64,000 bases of DNA from Synaphobranchus kaupii (GCA_029718625.1 CM056376.1:24332841-24396840), one strand, 5' to 3'; shown: positions 1 through 12,283, numbered from the stretch's first letter. Notes: generated by a model not told the origin, from the letters alone. A program made the numbers and translations.

Positions 1-287
1 TCTTTCAGACACAGAAAAAGGGCACTATCGTGATCGGACTCTACTTCACTGACAATGCTGTGAGGCGCGCCTGCTTCCTGCGAGCCGCCATCAGGCTTCC
101 TGTATAGGCTCTCGACACAATGTTATCTGCGACAGAGAGAGCGCCAAAGCACTTCGGTTCATGAATTCCGGCGCCTTTGCCTCAATCACTGAGACCCTTT
201 CATTGGCTAATACAGGACGTCCCCTCGGCTACAGATATGCATTTGGACCTTAGTAAGCTGTAGAAAATCCCTTTGAAGAGATGCTAG

Positions 288-569
288 CCCAGGGATACTC
301 AAGTAAGGCCCTCGAGGCCAGTATTACTGCTGGGTTTCACGCCCCTCTAAATCACGACCCTTTAAAACCTGAAACACCAGGTGAGTTAAATCTGGCCAGG
401 TGAGGTTTAAAGATCACAGGATGGTCACCAGTTAATGGCAGGATCTCCCCAGATGACACGCCCCTGAAAATTGTGATAAGTCAGTGCTGACTTTCATATT
501 ATATAAAATATAGGAGCTAGCACAGAGATACTCAAATGTGGCCCTTGTGGCCAATAGTACTGCCGGTTT
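288..569. repeat. Pair of related ~50-bp direct repeats
   Basis: Two related segments lie about 230 bases apart (288-338 and 518-569). Both have the pattern GATACTCAA followed by GGCCCT..GGCCA and then TACTGC. They look like partial copies of one dispersed element. I see no open reading frame of interest between them and cannot name the family. Confidence 0.5.
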
Positions 570-620
570 GCTTTTATACCTGATAGTTAATTGAGTGTGT
601 TTCCATAGAAACACTTATGC

Positions 621-798
621 CAGTCCCCAACCCTGTTACCGTCCTGTAGGTTTTCATTTCAACCCTAATTTGGCCGACGTGATTCTACTAATTAGCAGCT
701 CAATGAGATCTCTAGCTGTTGAATGAGGTGTGCATTGTTAGGGTTGGAGTGAAAACCTACAGGATGGTAGATCTCCAGGAACAGGGTTGGGCACCACT
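621..798. mobile_element. Short inverted-repeat element (MITE-like)
   Basis: The left end (CAGTCCCCAACCCTGTTACC) is mirrored at the right end, whose reverse complement starts CAGTGGTGCCCAACCCTGTT. The similarity continues inward over about 45 bases, through TCCTGTAGGTTTTCA on both sides. The unit is about 178 bp and has no coding capacity, which fits a non-autonomous DNA transposon or foldback element. No clear target duplication was found, so the superfamily is open. Confidence 0.65.
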
Positions 799-2098
799 GA
801 ATTATGCACATACTGTAGCTGAAATCACTGCATGAAAAGCTGCGGGGCAGAAACTATAGTGCATAAATCTGAAAATGGACTGTATATGGCCACTTGTGGA
901 TGCATGTCCACCATTGAAAACGGACACAATCTCATTCACTGAGCTGTTCTTGTCCAGACATCTGCCATAAATTACCAAACGTGGCTTTCCACGTCTCCTA
1001 ATCGGGAATATCCAAGTCTAGAAATCCCTGATCACAGATGTTGCCTGGGAGTGTGCAGAAGTTTCTGAAAATACACGTGTCGACACGGAAAATTACCACT
1101 CAGGACAGACACATTGTGAATGTCACTAAAATTCAACAGTTTGGATATCTTCCAGAAACTTCCATAACAGCAAAAGCATGTATATTACTGCTTGGAAAAA
1201 CAAAGAGGGGCTCTGGCAGAGAGTACTAGGCGCAAGTGGCCTGTGGTGTAGTATGGTTGAGTAATTCCTGTCCTGGACCATCATTCCATACACCTGAGCT
1301 TCCCGTTAGTCCTATTGGAAAATCACATGTGAGTTAAAGTACACATCCACTTAGCAATTACAAAAAAAATTGACCAACTACCAGCTATTTTTTACAGTTC
1401 TAGCAACCTAAACACACACTTTGAGCTGGGTAATTAGATTATAAATTAAGCATAGAATACTTAGGACTAATCAAAGGGCAGGCAATTAAATGCACCATTA
1501 CAATAGAAAATGAGCAGAGCTTTCATTAAGCAGTCTGGTCTGGATGCGGATGGCCGGGACATTATGCATTTAAGATGGGGGAAGATCATTCCTGTGCAGG
1601 GGAACAGAGGACAGCGAGGCATTTCATTGGTTATTTAAGTCAATGAAATGAGGAAAAAATGTACTCTGGCAACTCTTACCTCTGGCTATAGTGACTATAA
1701 AAATGATGTTAAAAACAATTGTAAAACACAATATTATGGTAATATTTAAGGTTATGATTTAGCTACTCATAAGTCTCATATTAGTGCTGCATAAATTGGG
1801 GAAAAAGTTAACATTAAAGGGCACCTTGACTGGTAATAAATACTCTGAATCACTTCCTTGTGTGTAGTTTTAATACCTTATGATCTGTGTTACAAGGCCT
1901 AAATGAAATAAGACAATATTGAGAAAGGCCAGTGTCATCTGCATCAGGATGATGATGTCATTGTCTGCCTCAGTCTGAAATGAGTCGCATTAAAGGAACT
2001 TCACAACATTACTGGCAGCTAACGCTGCGTTCTCACATCGAGCAACTTCGGTCGTCCAGTTGCCGGAAGTCCATTCATTCTCTATGAAGCTGAGCGAT
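799..2098. other. No gene recognised
   Basis: Unassigned AT-rich sequence. The short reading frame at 1038-1229 has no recognisable motif. Near 2025-2098, sequence with the pattern GAGCAACTTCGGTCG..GTTGCCGGAAGT resembles the end of a dispersed fish element. A related pattern (GAGCAACTTGGCAACTGAGC) reappears after 2765, so the element at 2099-2752 may have inserted into an older repeat. Confidence 0.5.
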
Positions 2099-2752
2099 GG
2101 GCCGTGTCCAAATCAGCATTCTTCCACACTGTTGAGTAGCCATGGTGAGTAGATAGGGCGAGAAAGTCGTAGAGTACGCTTTTTTTTTTCAAATTGCAGT
2201 ATACTTCAAACACCCGGATGACACACTACTTCCGGGGTTTTGCTGAGTACATTCGGGAGCACACTTTTCAAGAAGAAGAACATTTTGAATATGAATATGA
2301 CGTGAAGCTTCGTTTAAAAAAAATGAGGTGCAGCTTCGCTGACATTTTCCTTCAAATACAACAAAAACAACACGTGACATGGCAGCGCAAGAGTGGGGCG
2401 CAGAGTTGCCAGATCTTGTAAGACTTTCCAGCCAAATGGGGACCCAACGTATTTTAAATAGAAATGATCATGTTTTTACTTTTTAAAATAAGTGCGTGCA
2501 TTGCGACTTTTCATTTTTACCCATGACTGCACTTTGAACGTATCCCAATTTAGCTGTAAAACCACGGACATGGCAACACTGGTGGGACGTCTTATGACCT
2601 GCTTACGACACTTCCACAGTACGGTTTGGAAATAGTATAGCAGATATTTTTTGCGTCCTGCTAAACAGTGCACATTAAACAGCACACTTCTGCCAGTGCA
2701 CTGTACGCAGGAGACAGGGCGCAGTAGATAGAGCTCTGATTCGGACACAGCC
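2099..2752. mobile_element. Non-autonomous DNA element, long copy
   Basis: The ends are inverted. The left end reads GGGCCGTGTCCAAATCAG, and the right end read in reverse complement is GGCTGTGTCCGAATCAGAGC. A shorter relative in the opposite orientation lies at 36641-36889. Its ends match those of this copy, including TCTATCTACTGC next to one end and TTCCAYACTGTTGAGTA next to the other. The interior shows no recognisable transposase. hAT-type ancestry is possible but I could not find an 8-bp target duplication. Confidence 0.55.
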
Positions 2753-4370
2753 ATAGTCAGCGACCTGAGCAACTTGGCAACTGAGCGACCAAAATCGGCA
2801 GATAAATGTTGCACGCAGTTTAACTTTTTCGCCTACATTTCTCCAACCGACACGAAACCATTTAGTGAATAATTGTTCCGTAACCTACGTAATATTGCCT
2901 ATCAAACTAAGCTAGGCGAAATAGGGTTAGCAGTGGTAACAACAGTGAATAATTTATATATTATCATTGTATAATTATCAGTGTCATAACATAACCTTAA
3001 AGGATATATATGTGGCTTGTTCTACCAATATCACATTGAGCCCAAACTACATGTTGAGTTTTATACATAAATCTATCTAGATAGATGTATGTATAAAACT
3101 GCCGGTACTTGCAATTACGTTCGAGAAATAAAAGGGTCTTGAATCGGTTTCGATGATGAAAGACGGTATAGCTTCTTTATTTGTAGATACAGTTCAGCAT
3201 GATGTTGGTCAGCTTTCCAGTCTAACATGCCCTTACAGTCCAAACTGGCCCAGCATTTATACACTGTAAAACCGAATGATAGATAAAGATCGCCAGCTTG
3301 CGACGAAGATGGATATAGCATATCGCTAGCTAGCGAGAACACATACTTATCAGTTATGTGTCATGACATAACTATAAAAAATAGGCTGCATCGCAAATAT
3401 GTCTTTCTTATATATAGGCTACTGCCATTGTTTCTCTTCATCAAAACATTGTAGCTGCACAAGCTGACTTGGATGACACAACGGGAAGCTCTTAGCTCTT
3501 AGTGAAGACATTCCCCATGTACAATGTCACAATAATGTTTATCTTAGTATCACTGGGTAGACAAAATGGCTCACTTGTAGCAGCTAATGAATACCATGCT
3601 AATCTGTATTAGCTACATATGCATTATGACCAAGAGAATCATAAATGACTCCAGAGGTAATATTCTCCACTCTTGGTTAGGTATCAACATCTGCAGATGC
3701 ACGGAACACCCGCACAGAGGCCCATTCTACCATACTTTATGGAGAAAATAACACCGTAATAAACCATTACAGTTCACATAAACTCCTCATGAAATAAGTC
3801 TTAATAAAAATTATTCTCAAAGGCATGATCAGCCATCATCCCTATGCAGCTATCCTGATGCAGTTCAGCCAGTTGTTGAAATTGTGTGTTGAGCAGTTTC
3901 TTATGAAGGGTTTTCTATGGATTTAATAGAGTTGCTGAAGATTCCACTTAGCAGACATATACATCTCATCTCTAATGTGAGCTGGTCCTTGTGGGTGTAG
4001 ATATCGTATCCCAGATAATTCTGAAGACTGTAGCTCCATGGACACTACCAGCTATCCCAATTTAAAGGTCTCTAAAATGGACGCTCCTCCACTGCAGTTT
4101 GTAACACTATTGATGGGGTATTGACTGTGATTAATGTTGTCCCAGAGACTTATGCTTGGATTCAATCAGCGTTTGTAGTTAACCGAGACACTGTGAAAAG
4201 CAAGTGTTATTCTTGCTTTGTAAACACAGTCTGGCAGCTTCAGTAAATGAGCACATCCTGATTTAATCCATGCCTTTGTGATTTTGGGGCCCCTTAATAA
4301 ACACCACCCATTAGCAGTGCACTCCCTCCATAATAGCAACGCTTACCAGTAGCCCTTCCGCTTCCAATGC
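2753..4370. other. No gene recognised
   Basis: AT-rich unassigned sequence. Apart from the palindrome at 3057-3100, I see no repeat or coding motif. The reading frames here are short and have no family signature. Confidence 0.5.
3057..3100. repeat. 44-bp palindrome
   Basis: A near-perfect inverted repeat with no loop: 21 of 22 positions pair around the centre ATCT|AGAT, with one mismatch at 3070/3087. The outer part is TTTTATACATA. It could extrude as a cruciform. It is too short and isolated to assign to an element. Confidence 0.8.
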
Positions 4371-5576
4371 AGTGGTGCAGTGAACAGCATTTTAAATCAG
4401 TTTTAAATCCTGTGGACCCCCGCGTATATGCTGGTTTGCGTTCCAAACCCAAATGCAATCCCAGATATTTAACAAGCTGTTCGTTTCTTAATTGGACACT
4501 TTTTATGTTTTAAGGCAGTGGTTCCCAAGTGCATTCCTGGGGGACCCCCCCACCAACCCCACAATTGCAATCCCAGAATTTTAACAAGCTGCTAATTTTT
4601 CTTAATTACGCTTTTCATGCTTTGAGGGATTATTTGCCCTCCTAAACCACATTATGTCAGAAACAGCTATGCATGCCACGAAGAATAAAAGTCCCATATT
4701 CACATTATGCTATATTGCAAAAACTTTCATCGAGGGGTAATAATTTTAACAGATAATTAAAGACTGTGGCGAATCAACAGGCTCCTAATTGGTGAGTGTG
4801 GACACATGGCCACTAAAATGAACCATTTGGATGATAAGAATTAAAATTCCTAACAAATAATGAGACAACCCGGCATTGTGTTAAGTTTAAGGGATAAAAA
4901 TATGCAAGAACACCACATGTGTTCAGCAACCTTAATTGAACAAGAGATTGAATAACAAAACACAGCACACACAGGGGACTCCAGCACAACGGTTTAGGGC
5001 CGCCATTTTAAAGAATGTTCTGTTCCTGGAATTTGTAGATTCAACATGAGTTGGCTAATAGGCAAGGGCACCATAGGGGTTGTTGTATGAAGCCATTCAG
5101 CATGCTACATCAATGTTTTTTTATTTATTGCCTAAGGCTTTTTATTTTTTTTTTTTAACTCCAATATTGATGCAAATTTGTGGAATATTATTCAACTTAA
5201 GTGTCCAGTGTCCAGGCATAAAAATGTTGAATATATTAATTGCCCCCAAATGATTTGAATATATACATGGAGTCTTGACAGGGAAGGCATTAAGGCACTA
5301 TATACCTACATGCTCACTTTAAAGCAAGATAACATGCAAAGGGGGTGTAATTGCACACGCTCAAGCGTGGAGGGGATTTACTTGATTTAACTGAACAAAG
5401 ACAGACTAAAAGTCCGATTGCAGACACACGGACAGGGTGAACAGCATAAGGAACAGAACCCCACCCAGCTGATTTAAAGTCATGGCCTTAAACCCAAGTT
5501 TTACAAAGTAAATAAACTATTTTCCGGCCAAATCCCCCCCCGCTCTGCCTCTCGTGGATTTTGGCAGCTTTGTATG
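4371..5576. other. No gene; fragments of dispersed repeat
   Basis: Two segments (about 4418-4490 and 4513-4590) share the pattern GTGGACCCCC or GGGACCCCCC, then CCCAAATGCAATCCCAGA or a variant, then TTAACAAGCTG. They look like two partial copies of one dispersed repeat. The remainder, to 5576, is unassigned. Confidence 0.4.
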
Positions 5577-5654
5577 TTGCGGTATACGGTATGCGGTATA
5601 CGGTATATGGTATGCGGTATACGGTATATTGTATGCGGTATACGGTATACGGTC
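5577..5654. repeat. GGTATRCGGTATAC minisatellite
   Basis: About 78 bases of alternating GGTATGC and GGTATAC units with a few variants. Both strands read open by chance, giving a Tyr-Thr-Ala-Tyr style repeat on the minus strand that is not evidence of a gene. Confidence 0.85.
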
Positions 5655-6077
5655 TGAGCGCTTGGCGGTGCCGTAACGTTTTAAACTGAAAGAAAAGAAC
5701 AAAGAACAGGAAACAGGCCGGTCAGCAAATCAATACGGTCTAAAAAAACGGGAGGTTTGGGCCCCCCCTGCAATAGGAGGTCGGACCCAAGATGCTCCCC
5801 ACAAAACCGATGGGAACTACAACGCAAATTAAAACAAAACAAGAAAAACACGGCTGTCAGCCTGTAAGCCACCACCAAATAAATATAAAGTGACAGAGTC
5901 AAAAACAAAATAAATAAACAAATAAAAACCAGCAGCACTTCTGCCAGAACCACATGGCCAGGAGTCAAGTGAAGACAGCTACAGCACGGCATTTATGCTC
6001 TTTCCAACGATACACACCTGAATCTGCTATCCTAATTAACAGAGACACAAACAGGGGAGGGGCACAATACAAAGAGC

Positions 6078-6271
6078 CCGAGGTGGAAAGTCCAGGGGTC
6101 AAAAATGAAAAGACCTGCCATGTGTTTCTTCCACCCATGAACTCAGCCAGCTGATTTCACTAATTAGTTCTACCTCCTGGCTGAAGAATTGTGCTAATTA
6201 CCAAATGCAGGTCATTGGAACTTAATACAGGGGAGGACTTTTACGTTGTGAACCTGGGTTTTTCACCTTTG
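6078..6271. mobile_element. hAT-like MITE, copy A
   Basis: A 194-bp non-coding unit with imperfect inverted ends: CCGAGGTGGAAAGTCCAGG on the left, and CAAAGGTGAAAAACCCAGG in reverse complement on the right. It is flanked by an 8-bp near-duplication (CAAAGAGC left, CAAGGAGC right, 7 of 8 matching). Copy B at 15749-15927 has the same internal sequence, for example CCTGCCATGTGTTTCTTCCA. The 8-bp duplication is typical of hAT transposons. The family name is unknown to me. Confidence 0.72.
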
Positions 6272-6532
6272 CAAGGAGCACAGGAAAGCTGCCACAGTGA
6301 GTTAAAGCCAAGCCCCCATATCCCCCAAGGTGTACAAATTCAGGGGTGCACAAGGTATGATCCGTTTCAGGATTTTGTGCTGATTTACGCTTTTAATTAT
6401 TTGATTAGCCAAATCACATCTTGATCTGATATTTATATAAGCACCAGCTATATCCTCAGACTGCAAGTGTACGCTAAAGATTTAACTGTGCTCAAGTAGT
6501 GAAACACCGTAGTTTATAAAGGTAACTAAGGT

Positions 6533-7087
6533 AATTGGTTGGAACAAAAACCAGCATGCAAACCGGCCCTCCAGGACCAGACTTGTGCACCCCTGCTCCA
6601 GTTGAAACAGATGAACCGTGCCTACCTCTGCATTGTCCCAGTATCTGTAATGCAGGACAAGCATTAGCGCAGGCAGGGGTGTCCAATCTTCACCGAAAAT
6701 GGCCGGTGTGTGTGCAGGTTTTTGTTTTAGCCCAGCCCATGAGTGTATTCAGCTAATTAGCTAATTTGGCCAGTGTAACTGGTGGCAACGGAAACCTGCA
6801 TACACAGTGGCCCTGCAGGAGACCTTGATAAGTAGAATCAGGGGGGTATTTCACAAAGCAGGATTACTGAGTTAGCTGGGTAACTGCACTGAGTAAAATT
6901 CACAACAGCTCTTTTTTCCTTCAGTCCGTGTTCCAGATTTGGGAGGGTTCTGGGTTTTACTCAGTGCAGTTATCCAGCTAACTCAGTAATCCTGCTTCAT
7001 AGTATAGCCCCCAGGTGTCTTAGTGCCGGGCTAGAACAAAAACCTGCACACACACCAGCCATTTTCAGATAAGATTGGACACCCCTG
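6533..7087. repeat. Nested inverted-repeat cluster
   Basis: The outer inverted repeat runs 6674-7087. The left end is CAGGGGTGTCCAATCTT, the same motif appears inverted at the right end, and both are followed inward by GTGTGTGTGCAGGTTTTTGT. A related half-copy (GGAACAAAAACCAGCATGC) precedes it at 6533-6592. The outer element is interrupted by the MITE at 6841-7012. No coding sequence is present. This looks like a non-autonomous DNA element that was itself a target for a second one. Confidence 0.6.
6841..7012. mobile_element. 172-bp MITE nested in an older repeat
   Basis: Inverted ends of about 55 bp. The left end reads GGGGGGTATTTCACAAAGCA, continuing GGATTACTGAGTTAGCTGG, and the right end reads the complement of this, closing in AGTATAGCCCCC. 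A partial second copy lies at 63384-63471. It is non-coding. The target duplication is ambiguous because of the G run at the end. Confidence 0.7.
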
Positions 7088-10061
7088 TGCACAGTAGTGG
7101 GGTTGGAGACACAGGCTTACCTATATGTCTCACAAGGTGTGTCTGTGCTTCTATTCACCATTGCCATTATTCATAATAACATCTGACAAATGGATTAGAA
7201 ATTATAATAGAGCTGAGGAAAGCTGTTATTAATAACCCAGATGCAGATATAGCATCAGTATGCTTTTGAAAATGAATATATAAAACAATAATGAAATATA
7301 TACTGTACATGGTGTATACTGAGTGTGTATAACCGCTCTAATTTCAGCTGACAACACAGTTAGCTGACAAGCTAAAACGTGCAAGGCGTTGACTAAAATA
7401 GCCACGTTGCTTACTTTAGCTGACACTTATTCATATATTCACACGTTAAACTATTCTGTGTTAATACAATGTAAAAATAGTTTTTGTGAGTCTTAACAGG
7501 GATCAAATGTACTATTAGAGTTGATGAGAGCTGATTTATCACTAAACATTTTTACTGTGTAATTTTGTTTTACTTTCTCGTCATGGTCTCCATGCAGTTT
7601 CCTCCCAGTCAGACGCATCTTCCAACACTGCTGCTTCTCTTCACTCGTTTTGGCTCATTCAGTGCCTCAGATCTGCATCCTGCATCCATTATCATGGCAG
7701 CTTCCTGCTGCATCCATTATTGCTGATAATGCAGCATCCACTGAAGGCATTCAAAACAATGAGGTGCAGGCAGTTCAGGACATATGAATGGCGAGAATGA
7801 ATGCCATGGAGATCCACGTAACTTTGGTGTTGTATTGGATAAATGACAAAAAATTCTGCATTGTTGTCCATAAATTAGGCTCCTGATTGGCGGTGATTCC
7901 TCCTGCTAATTCACTGATTGGCTCTGTGTGGTTCCGGGACCTGTAGTCTGATTCTGAATCCTGACTATGTCAGCGGGATAAGGCTGGTTTACGCTCCACT
8001 GTGCAAGAGAGAGTCCTCTGATCCATAAGCTGTCTGCACCAGCTGCGCATTAAGTGGACACCTCCAGAGCAGGGACTGCGCAGCTCAGCTCAGCTGGCCA
8101 GCCATGTCCAGTCTGCTCACTGAATAGCATTTGCTGTTATTCTTATGTGTGCTCCATCATTTTTCCAGAGTTAAATATTTTCCCCTTAATCATTTGTTCA
8201 GGCTTCACTCACATTGCCACATTGTTTTGTTTTATTTTGTTCGATTTTTTTTATTGCTTCCTGGAAAATACCCACAGCGTAGCGCTGTGCGTCAACCTGA
8301 TTGCAATAAAATGATGATGGATTAGATTAGACATTTATTAGAAAGGAGTTGCAGCTGGCAGCTAGCAGCATGCGCGTCGGCAGAGGTGCATGCATGCATG
8401 ACCGCAGTCGTCTGGACTGAGGTAGGGAATTGCAGCGATGAAAAAGGTCTGCAAATGCGATTTGGTATTCAAAATGAGGTGAACAATTGGAGGATAAAAA
8501 CGGTTATAATACAGGTCACTGTTGACAGGTGCTGGTAATGGGCACACTTCCAGGAAATGGATCATGGGACGACGCTGAAACAGACACAGGCGACTCTGAT
8601 GTTTTTTGAGCCCTATCACCTGCCTTCAGGCCCAGACCCAATAATCACATTAATTTGAGGGTGTATTGTTTTTCTGTCTTCATTTATGCTCACCAGCATC
8701 TGTGAAATGATAATTTATGTGGTATTAATCTGGCATTGACACGCCGTTCCCCTGACCTTGATATCTCTTCTGGGAAGTTGCCACCGTGATTCAATGCTGA
8801 GGCTGGCTTGGAAACAAAGTCTCAAAACTGTATTGATCTGTGCTGTGAAATACAGCGATGGCACAGCCACCTGTGAACCCTCCACTTAACACCAGCTGCA
8901 GCAGTAGACAAGCGTTTCCCATGCACCCTTGAGAAAAAAGTGGCATTCAACTCTTCAAAACTGAGAACAAGGGAAAAAGAGACAAACAAACAAACAAAAA
9001 CTCAGGGAGTATAGAGCTGCTTGAGAATTCCAGGAGGTCTTGAAGAGCCAGGAGTGAAACACGGCTACTGTAATTCTCTCTTGGCCCACAGGAGGCGCCA
9101 GAGACACCGTTTAAAGTGGTTCGATTCTTATAGTCGTGAAAGCTCCCTGAGATTCAGATCATGTCACCCTCTCACTCGCAAAATTGTAATAACAGGAGCA
9201 TGAAAGAATCCCTCTGATGACTTCAATTATGAAAGACAGCCTTTTATCTTATCCCTACTAATGAGAGATTCGGTTCTGATCTTCTTGTTTGAATTTTGAC
9301 TTGTTAGGTTCACGGATATAGTCTCTCCAATTTACAGATGTGTAGGAGTATTACGTCAGATAAAGAGCTGAACTTTGTTGTTTCTATTTTTTCAATGTAG
9401 TGATGTATTGGCAATATGATTGCGTTTGATCGCATCTAAACAGAGTTTCACTTGTGATACCCTGTTCTGTCAGGTTGGAATCCAAATCAATTTACTGCCT
9501 CCTATCTTGACATGAGCCATCAGTATTTGCCAGCTTGCAATTATGAGAAAGTTATAAGCATGAAAACCTTAATGAATAAATAAATAAAGATACTCTCTTC
9601 AATGCGAACCATTAAATTTGAGGTTTTATAGTTTTTCTACTTATGATCTTGAGTAGGCTTTTCAGAAGTTTATGTACTGATGACTGAAGATAAAACTGTT
9701 ATTCCATGGTAGCTTTAGCATGCAAATACAAATTTGGTTTATAGGCTCACAACAAAATACATGGCAGTATGCTATGAGTAAACTAGTGCCACCTCGAGTC
9801 CATAAGGAAGGCGATAACATAAGTCAATGCAACTGACTTGTGCAGTATTGTGTTTTATATACCACTTTTTATGTTTGAGGAGGTAGATACAAAGGCATGT
9901 TATATTTCAGTCAGATTGAATTAAGGAATATTATATTGAGATTTAAAGTGCATGCAATTTGGCGTCGGGTTCTGCCTTTTATCACTCCCTGTTTGCGTAA
10001 AATTTATTAGTATACGCCAGCCAAGATAACAGGGAGTAACTGACCCCCCGGTGGGGATCAT
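7088..10061. other. No gene recognised
   Basis: About 3 kb of unassigned sequence. There are short simple repeats (GCATCC-rich near 7670-7740; GCATGCATGCATG near 8388) and a few reading frames under 90 codons without recognisable motifs. The reading frame at 8054-8314 is rich in hydrophobic residues because the strand is T-rich, and is not convincing as a protein. Confidence 0.45.
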
Positions 10062-10412
10062 ATGAGAAGCAGAGCCCACAGGTGCATGCTGGGATGGTGG
10101 TGGGAAGCAGAGCCCACAGGTGCATGCTGGGGTGGTGGTGGGAAGCAGAGCCCACAGGTGCATGCTGGGGTGGTGGTGGGAAGCAGAGCCCCACAGGTGC
10201 ATGCTGGGATGGTGGTGGGAAGCAGAGCCCCACAGGTGCATGCTGGGGTGGTGGTGGGAAGCAGAGCCCACAGGTGCATGCTGGGATGGTGGTGGGAAGT
10301 AGAGCCCACAGGTGCATGCTGGGATGGTGGTGGGAAGCAGAGCCCCACAGGTGCATGCTGGGATGGTGGTGGGAAGCAGAGCCCCACAGGTGCATGCTGG
10401 GGTGGTGGTGGG
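10062..10412. repeat. 38/39-bp minisatellite, nine units
   Basis: Nine head-to-tail units of 38 or 39 bp, each containing GGTGCATGCTGGG, GGTGGTGGGAAG and CAGAGCCC(C)ACA. The length variation comes from one extra C in some units. Long reading frames on both strands are a by-product of the period and should not be taken as genes. The minus strand carries CCCAGCATGC in every unit, which resembles half of the known ZNF143/STAF recognition sequence. Confidence 0.93.
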
Positions 10413-11038
10413 AGCACAAAAACTTTCCTGAAAGGCATAAATATGGGAGTATGCAGGGAAAGCCAAGCATGTTAGCAGCGTAGCACACAGAGGGCTCTAT
10501 TTTCAAACCGGCGCAAACCAGCGCAAGGGGACGGTATAGTCAAACGCAAGCTTGTTGACAGCATCAACGTCTTAAAACTGGCGCTATGGCGTTTCTCAGC
10601 AATACCGCTAGGATCAACAAATTGCTTGCAGATCAACATCCTTTCGCTTGCACTGCAGTGGGATGGGTGGCGCTGTCTGGGGCGTGTTCTAAAATACTTT
10701 TGGCGTAGTGACAATTTGAACCAACGAAAACCCATTGCGTTATGATCAGCTGGAACCACCTCTTAGCGGCAACGCAATAGACTCTGGCAATTTGGCAACT
10801 TATTAGTCATGTAGTTCTATGTAGTGTCTATAGGTGATGCCAACATTACACTTCCATTTAATGAACAAATAGCCTATAATTATTATTATTAATTAATTTT
10901 AATTTAAACTACTAGAATAAAACAGGACAGCTTACAAGAAACTTGCGATCATGTAGGCCAATAGCCTATAATATATAAATTACACATTGGCACAGTTGAA
11001 TCATAAGCCTACCACTACACAATACACAGAAAGGACAT

Positions 11039-11550
11039 CCCAGATAGCAAGCGAACGTTGAATCGACTTAGATTCAATGTGGAATGCCGACGTTGATTCA
11101 ACATCAATTTGCTCATCGAGATCACGTTGAATCAACGTCAGAATACCGACAAATATTGAATAATCAAGGTTAAATATAGCTAAACGTGATGTTTAAAAGT
11201 TGTAACGTTTGTCCCCATCACTGACTCACTCCATTAGCTAACTGAACTAGTTAGTAGCCGATAATGTCAGTAACTGTAGCCTAAATAATTCGCCTAACGT
11301 CATATTGCTTTGCCAGTTATTTGGTAGGCCTAGACATTAATTACTGAACACATAATAAAATTGATAAAAATACAACTTCATTGCAGTGAGTGTACTGTGG
11401 GCGAAAAAATAATCAATTTAGATTATTATTCAATATTTGTCGGTATTCTGACGTTGATTAAACGTGACCTCGATGAGAAAATTGATGTTGAATCAACGTC
11501 GGAATTCCACATTGAATCTACGTCGATTCAACGTTCGCTTGCTATCTGGG
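11039..11550. mobile_element. MITE with ~128-bp inverted ends, nested in Harbinger
   Basis: A 512-bp unit that begins CCCAGATAGCAAGCGAACGT and ends in its complement (GCTTGCTATCTGGG). The inverted ends are about 128 bp long with only a handful of mismatches. They contain several spaced copies of GTTGAATCAACGT-like palindromic motifs, which could be binding sites for a transposase supplied from elsewhere. No coding capacity is seen. AT is present next to each end, so a 2-bp target duplication is possible but not certain. Confidence 0.82.
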
Positions 11551-11563
11551 ATACTTTCAGCGG

Positions 11564-11764
11564 GTGTCCTTCCTCAACTATACGTACAATGAATGCAGTA
11601 AAAAGTCAAAACTCACATTTTTTCTCAAGTGTGGGTTCCCCGGGGTGCTTGGTGCTATCGACTGCACGCACATACAAATCCGCGCACCACCCGAGCATGC
11701 AATAGTTTTCGTCAATCGCAAAGGAACACATTCCATCAATGTCCAGGTGACATGCGACAAAATT
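11564..11764 (+). pseudogene. Harbinger-type transposase fragment (DDE_Tnp_4 / HARBI1-like)
   Basis: The readable segment contains the motif GFPGVLGAIDCTHIQIRAP followed by FVNRKGTHSINVQ. These are hallmarks of the catalytic domain of PIF/Harbinger transposases and their domesticated relative HARBI1; the D of AIDCTH is the first catalytic aspartate of the family. Only about 65 residues are recognisable. The upstream part is displaced by the nested MITE, and the frame downstream of VTCDKI loses similarity, so the later catalytic residues are not visible. It lies between the terminal repeats of its own element in the plus orientation. This is a dead transposase remnant rather than a HARBI1 gene, since HARBI1 is not flanked by transposon ends. 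Confidence 0.82.
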
Positions 11765-12283
11765 AGCTTGCCCCACCTGCACCAGTGGTCGCGGTCCCCA
11801 TCACAGCCAGAGCAAAGAGAAATCAACTGGCTGAGCGGTTTAATAGGGTTAGATAAATGGTAAGTATCGGATCAGCTTTTAAAATGAACATTTCAATGCA
11901 TGTTCCCACGTAGAATCATACACACATCCAAGTTGACGGTCCAGTGCGTTTGGGTTGCTCATTATGAAATTGCATGGAGCGATTGTGTTCCAACTGGCTT
12001 TTTTTTAAAGCATGAGAACAACAATTTGATTGGCTACCATAGAGACACACCTTGGACATTTAAACCCAGCCTTTTAGCAATACCGCCATAAGGTGCGCCA
12101 ATTACCAAATTTCTCGCCGACACGCCCTCAGAGCGATACCGCCAAGCGATTACTCTTGCGTTCACCATTGCGTTTGGTTTATTAAAATAGAGCCCAGAGC
12201 GGCATAGCAGGGCAACAGCAGCATGACAAGCAAATGCATGAACAGGTAAGGCAGGTGATTTAAATAGTCCACCCATTTGAGAC

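Larger units (their letters stand above)
10492..12195 (+). mobile_element. PIF/Harbinger DNA transposon, decayed
   Basis: A 1.7-kb element with 12-bp terminal inverted repeats GGGCTCTATTTT at 10492 and the complement ending at 12195. It is flanked by the 3-bp duplication AGA, a length expected of Harbinger elements. Subterminal sequence next to both ends is rich in GCGCAA- and ACCGC-type motifs. Part of a Harbinger-type DDE transposase is readable at 11564-11764. A separate MITE sits inside at 11039-11550. The element is not autonomous in this form because most of the transposase is missing or frameshifted. Confidence 0.85.

Noticed and set aside
9921..10506. Long overlapping reading frames on both strands, up to 181 codons
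   Set aside because: They arise because the 38/39-bp minisatellite lacks stops in several frames; the peptides are just the repeat translated.
11564..11764. HARBI1 host gene exon
   Set aside because: The motif fits the HARBI1 family, but it is bracketed by Harbinger terminal repeats with a 3-bp duplication and is disrupted, so it is a transposon remnant.
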